Of a stretch of 18,904 nucleotides of DNA, positions 6,557 to 13,454 are shown piece after piece. The position numbers were made by a program, and so were the translations under genes. Positions within the stretch are counted from its first letter, which is position 1; the number at the start of each line of letters is the position of its first letter. Source of the stretch: Phycisphaerales bacterium UBA4658 (GTDB lineage Bacteria > Planctomycetota > Phycisphaerae > Phycisphaerales > UBA1924); NCBI GenBank assembly GCA_002405485.1, contig DHLW01000143.1, positions 5,091 to 23,994 of the forward strand, given 5' to 3'. Under the pieces are notes generated by a model. The model saw nothing but the letters and a program-made list of their open reading frames with translations, did no database searches and was not told the origin of the DNA.

Positions 6557-6754
6557 CGTTTCGGTGCAGGTCGTCGCAAGCCGAGTACGCCTCCGCTCAG
6601 CATCGCGCAGTCGATCCCTCGGTCTCGATGCCGGCCGAGGTCATGAACCGAGGCGCGATCAGAGTGGGCGCGGGCGCCAGCGTGGCGCGTGGCCGCGAAC
6701 GATCTCCCGCCGGGTGCGTGTCGCGGTGGCCATGACTGCTTCGAGAGAGCTCGC

Positions 6755-7552
6755 GTGGGGAAGATCCGCACGTTCATGCTGCCGGAACTGATCCAGCCGA
6801 GCGAGCTGCGCGGCGTGGCGGTGGTCATCGATCAGCTCCGCGCCTCGACCACGATGTGCGCCGCACTGTGCGCCGGGGCCAATGGCATTCGGACATTCGA
6901 GACCATCGATGGGGCACGCGAGCACGCACGGCACAACCAGAGTGAGGGGCCGTGGGTCTTTGGCGGGGAGCGAGGCGGAGTGGGGATACCGGGATTCGAC
7001 CTTGATAACTCGCCGCGGGCATACTCCGCGGACCGCGTAGCGGGGAGGAACATCCTGTTCACAACGACCAACGGCACGCGGGCGATTCGTGCGTGCGCAG
7101 AGAGCCGCCCTCGGGTGGATGTGCTGGTGGGCTGCCTCGGCAACGTGAGCGAGCTCGCGGGCGTCATCGGACCGCCCAAGGACGAGCCCGTTGCTCTGGT
7201 CTGCGCCGGCACGCACGGCCGGGTGAGCCAGGAAGACGTGCTCGCCGCGGGAGCGATTGCCGATCGACTCATGAGCGTCGGCTGGGCGGCTGGTGAGGAT
7301 GATGACTCGACCCGGATTGCGATCAAGGCGTGGCGCCAGGCGTCGGCCGGTCCGGGCGGAGTGGAAGGTGCGCTGCTGGAATCACTCGGCGGCCGAAACC
7401 TGCGTGCGCTCGGGCTGAGCGCGGACGTGGCGTACTGCGCCAGACTCGACGCCGTGCCGGCGGTGCCGCGGCTCGATGGAAGAGGCGTGTTCGTCTCGGC
7501 TTCGGGCGATCCGGACGCCGGTGCTCACCGCTCGGGCGGCGTGCGTGCGTGA
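6755..7552 (+). CDS. comB: 2-phosphosulfolactate phosphatase-like protein (ComB family)
   Basis: 265 residues from GTG 6755, which has a GAGAGAG tract 5 nt upstream; the ATG at 6776 is the alternative. Family motifs in order: VVIDQLRASTT (~24-33), FGGERGG (69-75), GFDLDNSPRAY (80-90), FTTTNGTRA (102-110), GCLGN (~126-130) and LVCAGTHGRVSQEDVLAAG (~148-166). The family enzyme hydrolyses (R)-2-phospho-3-sulfolactate to sulfolactate. In methanogens this is a step of coenzyme M synthesis. In bacteria the role is usually unassigned; sulfolactate metabolism is one option. No other coenzyme M or sulfonate gene is in the window. Family membership is secure; the substrate is inferred. Confidence 0.9.
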   Translation: MGKIRTFMLPELIQPSELRGVAVVIDQLRASTTMCAALCAGANGIRTFETIDGAREHARHNQSEGPWVFGGERGGVGIPGFDLDNSPRAYSADRVAGRNILFTTTNGTRAIRACAESRPRVDVLVGCLGNVSELAGVIGPPKDEPVALVCAGTHGRVSQEDVLAAGAIADRLMSVGWAAGEDDDSTRIAIKAWRQASAGPGGVEGALLESLGGRNLRALGLSADVAYCARLDAVPAVPRLDGRGVFVSASGDPDAGAHRSGGVRA

Positions 7553-7571
7553 GGGAACCCGAGCACCGGGC

Positions 7572-7850
7572 TCACGATGAGGGAGCCGGGGCGGCGGATG
7601 CGGCGATCGCCTCGGCGGCACGCTGCGCCAGGTGCTTTTGAATCTGGATCTTCATGATCGTGGTGTTCATCACGCGGAACCGGGTCTCGCCGGTCAGAAG
7701 CATGAGCTGAATGTACGGCTCACACATGCCGCACCCCGAGGCGCATCGGGTCCTGTCCCGGAGCTGCTCGAAGGACAACCGCTCGGCATCTGCTCGGCGC
7801 TTGAGCTCATCGAAGGAGAGGTTGTGGCAGACGCATCGCGTGACAGGCAT
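7572..7850 (-). CDS. BFD-like [2Fe-2S]-binding protein
   Basis: 92 residues. The start at 7850 is chosen because GAGG lies 5 nt upstream; a longer frame begins at 7916. MPVTRCVCHNLSFDELK gives the C-x-C pair (Cys6, Cys8), and RTRCASGCGMCEPYI the C-x2-C pair (Cys40, Cys43) plus an extra Cys36. This is the pattern of the bacterioferritin-associated ferredoxin/NirB-type [2Fe-2S] helix-turn-helix domain. E. coli Bfd passes electrons to bacterioferritin to release iron; no bacterioferritin is present here. After the domain, a ~35-residue tail ends in an Ala/Pro-rich stretch. Convergent with comB, with only 19 bp between the stops. Confidence 0.85.
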   Translation of the reverse strand: MPVTRCVCHNLSFDELKRRADAERLSFEQLRDRTRCASGCGMCEPYIQLMLLTGETRFRVMNTTIMKIQIQKHLAQRAAEAIAASAAPAPSS

Positions 7851-7892
7851 GATTGCCTCGGGTGGGCGGGCCACGGGCTCGCCCCACGGGTC

Positions 7893-7921
7893 ATTATGCA
7901 AGCATGCATCGGTCACAACAA
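7893..7921 (-). promoter_or_regulatory. Promoter of the BFD-like gene with inverted repeat
   Basis: Minus strand: TTGTTG (7916-7921), 17 nt, CATAAT (7893-7898). The inverted repeat ATGCA-N4-TGCAT (7896-7909) overlaps the -10 box and spacer, where an iron or redox regulator could bind. It is not a clear match to the Fur consensus. The start point would be near 7886, giving a ~36-nt leader that contains the GAGG site. Confidence 0.6.
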
Positions 7922-8054
7922 CCCCTCAACGCGCAGAATATCAACGGATGCACCGCTCCGATTCGGCAATCCAGGAGAGTCACGGTCTGGTCGAGGGCAA
8001 CACATGCGTGATTCGGCGTTCTGGGACGACTGGATGGCCGACTCGCGAAGAAAC

Positions 8055-8079
8055 CGCACATGCCGGGCATCATCGTGCG
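8055..8079 (-). terminator. Possible terminator hairpin at the end of the surface operon
   Basis: An imperfect hairpin straddles the last codons and stop of the pseudopilin-like gene: outer arms CGCAC/GTGCG, inner arms ATGCC/GGCAT, with a 4-nt bulge. On the minus strand it is followed by GGTTTCTTCG, a short T-rich run but not a classical poly-T. Weak evidence. Confidence 0.25.
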
Positions 8080-8987
8080 CCGAAGTCGCCGTTGTCATCA
8101 GTTTCACCGGACCAACCGATCCCGAGCTCTGAAGGGTTTGTGGGGAAGAACCCGCTGGACCACGTGAAGGTCATGCGGATGGGTGCGACATGGCCGTCGA
8201 GAAACCCAGCGGTCGCCGACCCCGGACGGGCGATGGCGCTCTGTATTCGAGCCGGCGCGGCGTGGCGAAAGTGGATGCTCGGGTCGGCTCGCTGCGATGG
8301 ATTGTCTGGCCAGTAGCGGGGTTCGAGAAAGGAATACTCGATGAGACCCATCGTGTCCGGAGTTCCGGCCGCGAATGCCGAATCGGCAAAGGCAAGGGTC
8401 TCGGCGGGGGTTGCGAAGCGGGAGCGCTGGGCGCCCAGCCGATCGGTGATCAGACGGTGGATGGGCCGACCGGAGGCGGGGTGCACGCCGGCCGGGGCGC
8501 GGTCGACCCCCAGGTAGGCGTTGTTGTAGCCATAGCCCCCCGCGGAGCGCTCGAAGCCCGCCGAGGCACGCCGAAGCCGCTCGGCGACTGGCGCGAAGGT
8601 GGGGCATGACCGCACGGAGCGGCTGGCCACGTCGGACTCGGAGGCGTCGAGATAGGGGCTGAGCGTTCCGCCCTGCGGCTCGAACGCCGCGCTCGCCGAG
8701 GCCCGAGCGCCGTGCCAGCGCGTGCGATTGGCGAGCATGTCGGGTGCGCCCGGCGGGAGCCGATCGCGATGGTCGGAGGCGTAGCTCTCGATCGCGAGCA
8801 GCAGTTGACGGACGTTGCTGGAGCAGACGCCCGCCCGTGCAGATTCGCGGGCCGATCCGAGCGATGGGAGCAGCAGGGCGACCAGCACGGCGAGGATCGC
8901 GATGCAGACCAGCAGCTCCACGAGCGTGAAGGCGGCGCGGTGCGCCCGTCCGGTCCGCGAGGATGCTCCAATGCGTGCGGCGCTCAT
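8070..8987 (-). CDS. Pseudopilin-like protein with prepilin cleavage motif
   Basis: 305 residues. A basic leader is followed by AAFTLVELLVCIAILAVL (from residue 18): a type IV prepilin/type II secretion pseudopilin signal with cleavage before Phe20, Glu at +5 of the mature protein, and a hydrophobic helix. Ala rather than Gly precedes the cut. Next comes the SxNVRQLLLAIESYASDH region typical of planctomycete pseudopilin-like proteins. Near the end are FRHAAP and GFLDGHVAPI, resembling the H-x9-DG terminal motif with a longer spacing. The ATG at 8987 overlaps the upstream stop (ATGA), so it is translationally coupled as the third gene of the riboswitch operon. Function unknown; in this context it may help assemble or anchor the surface proteins. 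Confidence 0.85.
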   Translation of the reverse strand: MSAARIGASSRTGRAHRAAFTLVELLVCIAILAVLVALLLPSLGSARESARAGVCSSNVRQLLLAIESYASDHRDRLPPGAPDMLANRTRWHGARASASAAFEPQGGTLSPYLDASESDVASRSVRSCPTFAPVAERLRRASAGFERSAGGYGYNNAYLGVDRAPAGVHPASGRPIHRLITDRLGAQRSRFATPAETLAFADSAFAAGTPDTMGLIEYSFLEPRYWPDNPSQRADPSIHFRHAAPARIQSAIARPGSATAGFLDGHVAPIRMTFTWSSGFFPTNPSELGIGWSGETDDNGDFGAR

Positions 8988-10087
8988 GGCGTGGAGAACC
9001 AATCGTTGAGAAACGCAAACACGTCCGCAATGTCGGTCGCCCCGGAAGCGTTGTAGTCGGCCCCGCCGTTCTCGCCGGCACCTGCAAACCACAGGTTCAG
9101 AAAGGCGAAGATGTCCGTCACATCCACCGTGCCACTGCGATCGACATCGGGGACGTAGTTCGGCGTGACGTCGGAGACGGCGGAGACCTCCGTGGAGACC
9201 TCGCCGAGGATCGGATGCACCGCGTCCACTCCCGTGGAGATGCGAACGAAGTCGATACGGTCGAGCCCGGCGGACACGCCGGTGAGCGGATCGACGGCCC
9301 AGGAGAGGGCGATGGACGAGCCGCCACCCGACCCGGGCGAAATGCCCGGAGTGAAGGGATCATCCGGAACCGTGTAGAAGCGGGCAGGATCGGCCAGCGG
9401 GTCGTCGACGACGTCGTCGGCGTCCAGATCGCCAAGCCTGACCGCCGGGGCCAGGTCTGCGTATCCCCAGATCGATTCCGCGGGGCCTGCGTTGATCTGG
9501 ACGGGGCTAGCCGAGAACGGCGGATTCGGGAGCGCAAAGCCGCTGGTCGTCCACGACCCGGAGCGGCCCGGCGGCACCCAGAGTGCGTTGAGCGACACGC
9601 TCTCCCACAGCCGCACCTGGCGGGCCAAGGGCCCTGCCAGGTGCGAACCGGGAATGAGGAACCACGGATCGTCGGCCTGACCGTTCCCGTTGTCGTCGCG
9701 GCTGACCTCGATGACACCGGGTTCGCAGTGCCTGCGGAGCGGATCGCTCGCGACGAAGAACGCATTGCCAAAGACGATGAAGTCCATGCCCCGGGGGTTG
9801 AACGGGTTGCGGTAGATGGGGCGGCTGAAGCCGAGCGTGATGGACCCGCCAAACGACCCGAGAGAGACGACCTTGGCGTTGTCGGGGGTGGCCAATCCCC
9901 CCGCGCCCGCGGGCGGACCAAGGGCGCTTGCCGGGTTGTTGAACAGCGCGTTCTGGACGAACTGACCCGGAGCCGCGTCGAACGCGACGACGCGGGTGGC
10001 AAACGGGTTTGCCGGATCGGCCATGGTCGAAGCGGCGGCGGCGAGCGTGCCGCTCGCACAGGCGAAGACGCGTGTACGCCGGCTCAT
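8984..10087 (-). CDS. Secreted surface protein with two EF-hand/dockerin-like motifs
   Basis: 367 residues. An N-terminal secretion signal (MSRRTRVFACASGTLAAAAS, cut near residue 23) is followed by a large domain: VVSLGSFGGSITLGF (~73-87), NPRGMDFIVFGNAFF (~96-110), EPGVIEVSRDDNGNGQADDPW (~120-141, with a calcium-loop-like D-D-N-G-N-G) and IPGS (~144). I recall the same string of motifs (GG.I..GF, DF.V.GNAF, EPG.V.V..D.NGNG..DD.WY.L.GS) in Bacteroidetes cell-surface proteins of cobalamin loci; this needs a search. The C terminus (~313-367) has two EF-hand/dockerin repeats, VDRSGTVDVTDIFAFLNLWF and YNASGATDIADVFAFLNDWF. The start and stop each overlap a neighbour by ATGA. Likely exported; ligand unknown, cobalamin suspected from the riboswitch. 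Confidence 0.85.
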   Translation of the reverse strand: MSRRTRVFACASGTLAAAASTMADPANPFATRVVAFDAAPGQFVQNALFNNPASALGPPAGAGGLATPDNAKVVSLGSFGGSITLGFSRPIYRNPFNPRGMDFIVFGNAFFVASDPLRRHCEPGVIEVSRDDNGNGQADDPWFLIPGSHLAGPLARQVRLWESVSLNALWVPPGRSGSWTTSGFALPNPPFSASPVQINAGPAESIWGYADLAPAVRLGDLDADDVVDDPLADPARFYTVPDDPFTPGISPGSGGGSSIALSWAVDPLTGVSAGLDRIDFVRISTGVDAVHPILGEVSTEVSAVSDVTPNYVPDVDRSGTVDVTDIFAFLNLWFAGAGENGGADYNASGATDIADVFAFLNDWFSTP

Positions 10088-11142
10088 CTTCGCCTCCGAG
10101 CGCTGAAGACGCCGAGGGCAACGAGCAGGCCGGCCGACGCCGGGGACGGAATGGCAAACCGAAGCACGGTGGCGGATCCGAACTGCTGGACGAGAATCTC
10201 GGACGCCTGTGGCGAGAAACTGGCGGAGTAGAACCCGGCGGGGTCGAGCCCCGGCAGGGACCGAGTCAGACCGCTGGCCGGATCGATGAGCCCCACGCCG
10301 CCGAAGCCCGCGACGATGAGATTCCCGAACCCATCGAAGTCGAGCGTCGCGGCGGTGTTGAGCCGACCGACCGTCTGTCCGGAGGTAAAGGGGACCGGCG
10401 CCGCGGCGGAGTTCAGAGCGGCAAGATCGAAACCGCGAATCTCGCCATCACGAGCGCCGGCGAGATCAAACCCGATGGCCGTGTACACGATGCCCGAACC
10501 GATGGCGACGCCGCCGGATCCGTCGCCGATCTGGTTGACCACTTCCGTCGACGAACCGGTGCTCACCGAGGCGCGGTAGAGCTTGGTGGGCTGTCCGAAG
10601 GAGGGGGAGCCGGAGACGTAGAGCGTGTCCTCGTCGATCCAATCGGCCTGGTAGTTGAACACGGTGACCGATGAGGTGACTGTTGGTGGCGAGAGACTCA
10701 CGCTGCCGAGCGGGATGATCGTCATGACGCCGCCCACGCCGTTGTCGCCGATGGCAAGCCGGGATCCGCTCGGGCTGAGGCGGGCGAATCCGGCGCCGAA
10801 GCTGGGAACGACTCCCGCGGGAAGCTGGCCGATCGGCGTGAACGCGGACCCGGCGGGGCTGTCCTGACGCAGAATCTGGCCGGTGGCGGAGACGCCGACG
10901 AGTCGCCCGTCGGGAAGGGCGTCATAGACGAAGCTGGCCGACGGAACGGTAAATGTGCCGACGCCGACGTACTCCGGAATGCCGCCCGGCGCGGCACCGG
11001 CGCTGAGCACCAGGGCGGCCACGGCGACCAGCGCGGACCCGCGCCCGCCCTGGCCGCGGCGGGCAGGAGCGGTGGGAGCGACGGGGCGGCTTGAGATGGC
11101 GTGAACGGACGAGCGGACAGGCGAGCGGGCGAACAAACGCAT
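10084..11142 (-). CDS. Beta-propeller-like secreted protein with PEP-CTERM-like anchor
   Basis: 352 residues. A long basic N-terminal region precedes a hydrophobic segment (SALVAVAALVLSAGAAPG, ~35-52), read as a signal sequence. The body has repeated strand-turn blocks (LPDGRLVGVSATGQI, LSPSGSRLAIGDNG, DEDTLYVSGSP, FDGFGNLIVAGFGG, SFSPQASEILVQQFG) as in beta-propeller/YncE-like proteins. It ends with IPSPASAGLLVALGVFSARRRR split as a Pro-Ser motif, a hydrophobic helix and four Arg, a PEP-CTERM-type signal handled by an exosortase. The start at 11142 has CGGAGG 10 nt upstream; a longer frame to 11199 lacks one. First gene after the cobalamin riboswitch and coupled by ATGA to the next. Surface display is likely; cobalamin binding is a hypothesis. 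Confidence 0.82.
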   Translation of the reverse strand: MRLFARSPVRSSVHAISSRPVAPTAPARRGQGGRGSALVAVAALVLSAGAAPGGIPEYVGVGTFTVPSASFVYDALPDGRLVGVSATGQILRQDSPAGSAFTPIGQLPAGVVPSFGAGFARLSPSGSRLAIGDNGVGGVMTIIPLGSVSLSPPTVTSSVTVFNYQADWIDEDTLYVSGSPSFGQPTKLYRASVSTGSSTEVVNQIGDGSGGVAIGSGIVYTAIGFDLAGARDGEIRGFDLAALNSAAAPVPFTSGQTVGRLNTAATLDFDGFGNLIVAGFGGVGLIDPASGLTRSLPGLDPAGFYSASFSPQASEILVQQFGSATVLRFAIPSPASAGLLVALGVFSARRRR

Positions 11143-11205
11143 GGGGAACAACCTCCGACAGGCCGCGGTGTCGCGCGCGGCGAAACACGAACCGCCCACG
11201 CGTGG

Positions 11206-11218
11206 GTCTCACGATGAG
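11206..11218 (-). promoter_or_regulatory. Leader element shared with lexA (copy 2)
   Basis: Minus strand CTCATCGTGAGAC, identical to 2360-2372. It is followed by the perfect palindrome CCCACGCGTGGG (11195-11206) and then the GGAGG site. It sits between the riboswitch aptamer and the start codon, so here it could be part of the expression platform. A chance match cannot be excluded. Confidence 0.25.
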
Positions 11219-11317
11219 AATGCCGGGGTGGATGCGGCGCGGGACGAGTGCGCGGCAGCGCACCGTGTGCCCGAGCAGGAATCCGCGCCGGCGCCCCAGA
11301 ATCGCGAGGGCGGCAGA

Positions 11318-11565
11318 CACACGCTCGAGGCAGGTCTTCCGGCTCAGGCCCCAGAGACGCCGCGGACTCGGCCTTCCCATTCGGACGACGGGTGTCGGCC
11401 GAACAGTGGCACGCATGGAGTCCACGGACAAGGGCCATTACGGCGGCGCGTCCGCGGTGGAATTGATCCGAGCCCGCCCATCGGCACAGCCAGATCGCAC
11501 CACACTTCCCTTTTCAATCGCCGCGCCAGGAGTTCTCATCGCTGGAGCGGTGATCACCAAGAGCG
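11318..11565 (-). ncRNA. Cobalamin (adenosylcobalamin) riboswitch
   Basis: The minus strand carries the conserved boxes in the correct order: AAAAGGGAAG (11505-11514), GTGGTGCGA (~11496-11504, with ATTCCACC at ~11455-11462 closing P4), GGACGCGCCGCCGTAATGG (11435-11453, compare E. coli btuB GACGCGCAGCGGTAAGG), GCCACTG (11404-11410, the B12 box), TGGGAAGGC (11371-11379) and AGCCGGAAGACCTGCC (11329-11344). P1 may pair GCUCUUGG with CCUCGAGC. An extra ~25-nt insertion lies in the P4 loop. B12 binding should lower expression of the three surface genes downstream. No poly-U terminator follows, so control is more likely at translation. Ends are approximate. Confidence 0.88.
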
Positions 11566-11570
11566 GGAGC

Positions 11571-11598
11571 AGCGTACCACGAACGATTCGGGTGTCAA
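11571..11598 (-). promoter_or_regulatory. Promoter of the riboswitch surface operon
   Basis: Minus strand: perfect TTGACA (11593-11598), 16 nt, TACGCT (11571-11576), preceded by GG like other -10 boxes here. The start point falls near 11564, exactly where the aptamer begins, and lies about 100 bp beyond the stop of the upstream C45 gene. The palindrome GGTGATCACC (11549-11558) is at the very start of the transcript. The 11143-11690 interval is thus promoter, riboswitch and leader; no gene was seen in it. Confidence 0.7.
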
Positions 11599-11690
11599 GG
11601 TGCGGTCAGAATGAACGGATTGGGCCTCATCGCCGCTGCGACCGGGCATGGGTCGTGCACGGGGCTCGGGCGGTCGAGCCCGAGTTGCGG

Positions 11691-12842
11691 TCAGTCCCAT
11701 CGGCATCGGATCTCGCGCCATGTGCCGTTGCTGGCCGCGGGGCAGGCGCCGGAGGCGAAGTGGATCACCCGGTGTGCCGGATCGGCCACGGCGGAGTAGA
11801 TGGTGCGGAGGTCGGCGGACATGGCGGTGTCGCGCATCTCGACCCACTCGTCGGCGAGGATCTCGGCGAGATCGTGCGGACACTCTTCTGGATGGGCGGA
11901 CTCGAGAATGTCCAGCACACGAGCGCAGCGCGTGACCGTGGACCCGTGGCGCCGGACCCGCGCGGGATCCGTGAGCGCGTCATGCGGGTGCTTGTGTCTG
12001 CAGTGGTTGGTCGCCACCAGAGCCGGGCGGCCGCCGATGGACCATGGATCCACTCTCTTGAAGCTCGAGCGAGAGCACTCGTAGATGGCGGCGTGCCCCG
12101 TGCGCGAGCACGCGGCAAAGAGGATCACCCCGCGATCTCGATCCGTGCGCTGGATGAAACGCTCCAGATCCTCGAGCGAAGCGCAGGTCTCCAACGCCTC
12201 ACGCATCCAGAAGAGCCAACTGATGCAGCTCACGCCCGCTCGCGGCTCATCCCGGGCGAGCAGGGTGTGCATGTGCATCCAGAGTCCCTCGGCGTTCATG
12301 CCGGTGTCGGCGTCGATGTCGCCCATGATGCCCACGCAGACGCAGGGAATGCGGTGCGGCACGGCGTGGAAGACGGCGGCGGTGCCGCGAGAGAGCGTCT
12401 GCACATACCAGTCACAGTTGCGCGCCGTCCAGGGACGACGGTCCTGCCAGACAACCAAGCCGGTGCACATCGGGCCGCGCTCCCCGATGAGCTGCGCCGG
12501 CGACTGCAACTCAGGAGGACCGATCGCCGCGTGATGGTCGCCGCCGGGTCTGGGTGCGGCGATGTCGGCGTACAGCCACTCCCGCACCGCAGCCTCGGTC
12601 ACCCCGGCGCCCGAGGCCATCGCGGCGATCTGGAGCTGATACCGCTCCGGCAACCGCGACGCCCACGCCGCCGCACTCAGAGTGAGATGCTCCGGATCGG
12701 TCCGATTGATCCGCAGGAACGGGTGCACATACGCGTGGCGTGCCGCGGGTGCAAGCAGCTCCCGGCACGCTCGGCCATAGGCATGCCCGGCGTCCTGGAT
12801 CGCTCCGGGTAAGCGCACTTCGTGGAAGGACGTGCAGAGCAT
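11691..12842 (-). CDS. C45-family Ntn hydrolase / acyltransferase-like protein
   Basis: 383 residues. The likely self-processing site is Met125-Cys126 in ERGPMCTGLVVWQD, followed by PWTARNCDWY (residues ~138-146). This is the C-(S/T)...(G/A)-R-N-x-D-W pattern of the C45 peptidase / isopenicillin N acyltransferase-like family. Such proteins cut before the Cys and then use it as nucleophile on an amide. GIMGDIDADTGMNAEGLWMHMHTLL and ALVATNHCRHK fit later motifs of the family. The substrate is unknown; bacterial members act on acylated amines or peptides. No signal peptide is seen. The start lies 9 nt after the stop of the upstream hypothetical gene, so they are co-transcribed. Confidence 0.82.
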   Translation of the reverse strand: MLCTSFHEVRLPGAIQDAGHAYGRACRELLAPAARHAYVHPFLRINRTDPEHLTLSAAAWASRLPERYQLQIAAMASGAGVTEAAVREWLYADIAAPRPGGDHHAAIGPPELQSPAQLIGERGPMCTGLVVWQDRRPWTARNCDWYVQTLSRGTAAVFHAVPHRIPCVCVGIMGDIDADTGMNAEGLWMHMHTLLARDEPRAGVSCISWLFWMREALETCASLEDLERFIQRTDRDRGVILFAACSRTGHAAIYECSRSSFKRVDPWSIGGRPALVATNHCRHKHPHDALTDPARVRRHGSTVTRCARVLDILESAHPEECPHDLAEILADEWVEMRDTAMSADLRTIYSAVADPAHRVIHFASGACPAASNGTWREIRCRWD

Positions 12843-12851
12843 CGTGAACGA

Positions 12852-13454
12852 TCACCCACCGGCGCGGCGCTGACGCTGCCGGTTCGTCGAGCCGGGCTTC
12901 ATCGATTCGGGCTCTGCCAGTTGGACATCTGAGGGTCCGTCGGGAGCATCGCCTTGCCGCTGATAGGTGCGGACGACCTGCTCCACAAAGCCCTCGCGCT
13001 GCCGAGGGGGATACACGACGTGCACCTGCCGCTCTTCGGCGCGATCGTCGGGCGGAATTGCCGGCAGGTCGATCGGATGCTCGCGGGCACCGCGGGGATC
13101 GATCGGTTCGGCAAGCGAGCTTGTGCCGGAATAGGCATCGACGATGGCCCGTTCCACGCGCGCCACCACCGCAGACCGCTCCTCCCCGGGCACGAGCAGC
13201 AGAGCCGAGAGCCAGCGCCGGGCCAGCTCGGGCGTGAGCGGACGAAGAAGCTCGACGAGCAGACGCACGTGATCGCTCGGCAGCAGCGTGCCGGGGGCCA
13301 CGCCTCCGGAGCGGAGCTTGACGAGCGCATCGGCGGCGTGGGCTCGCTCCGCGGCGAGATCCTCCGGCGTCGATCGCACCGGCCTGGAACCGGACCGCTT
13401 CGGCGAGCCGCCGGATGCCGATCGCGATCGCTTGCCGGAACGACGCTTAGCCAT
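12852..13454 (-). CDS. Hypothetical protein, basic N terminus
   Basis: 200 residues from the ATG at 13454, which overlaps the end of the HTH gene by 8 nt (ATGGCTAA). The first ~45 residues are rich in Lys, Arg and Ser (MAKRRSGKRSRSASGG). A predicted helical part follows (SDHVRLLVELLRPLTPELARRW, LSALLLVPGEERSAVVARVERAIVDAY, ~80-130), then a Pro/Asp/Glu-rich part and VYPPRQREGFVEQVVRTYQ. The tail is again basic (NRQRQRRAGG). No family was recognised. The basic ends suggest nucleic acid or membrane contact, but this is only a composition argument. Middle gene of the HTH-hypothetical-C45 operon. Confidence 0.65.
   Translation of the reverse strand: MAKRRSGKRSRSASGGSPKRSGSRPVRSTPEDLAAERAHAADALVKLRSGGVAPGTLLPSDHVRLLVELLRPLTPELARRWLSALLLVPGEERSAVVARVERAIVDAYSGTSSLAEPIDPRGAREHPIDLPAIPPDDRAEERQVHVVYPPRQREGFVEQVVRTYQRQGDAPDGPSDVQLAEPESMKPGSTNRQRQRRAGG

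Noticed and set aside
8963..10231. Plus-strand open frame of 422 codons
   Set aside because: Antisense to the EF-hand/dockerin protein, whose signal peptide, motifs and ATGA overlaps support the minus strand.
11091..12812. Plus-strand open frame of 573 codons
   Set aside because: It runs antisense to the C45 gene and through the cobalamin riboswitch, and is Arg/His/Gly-rich without domains.
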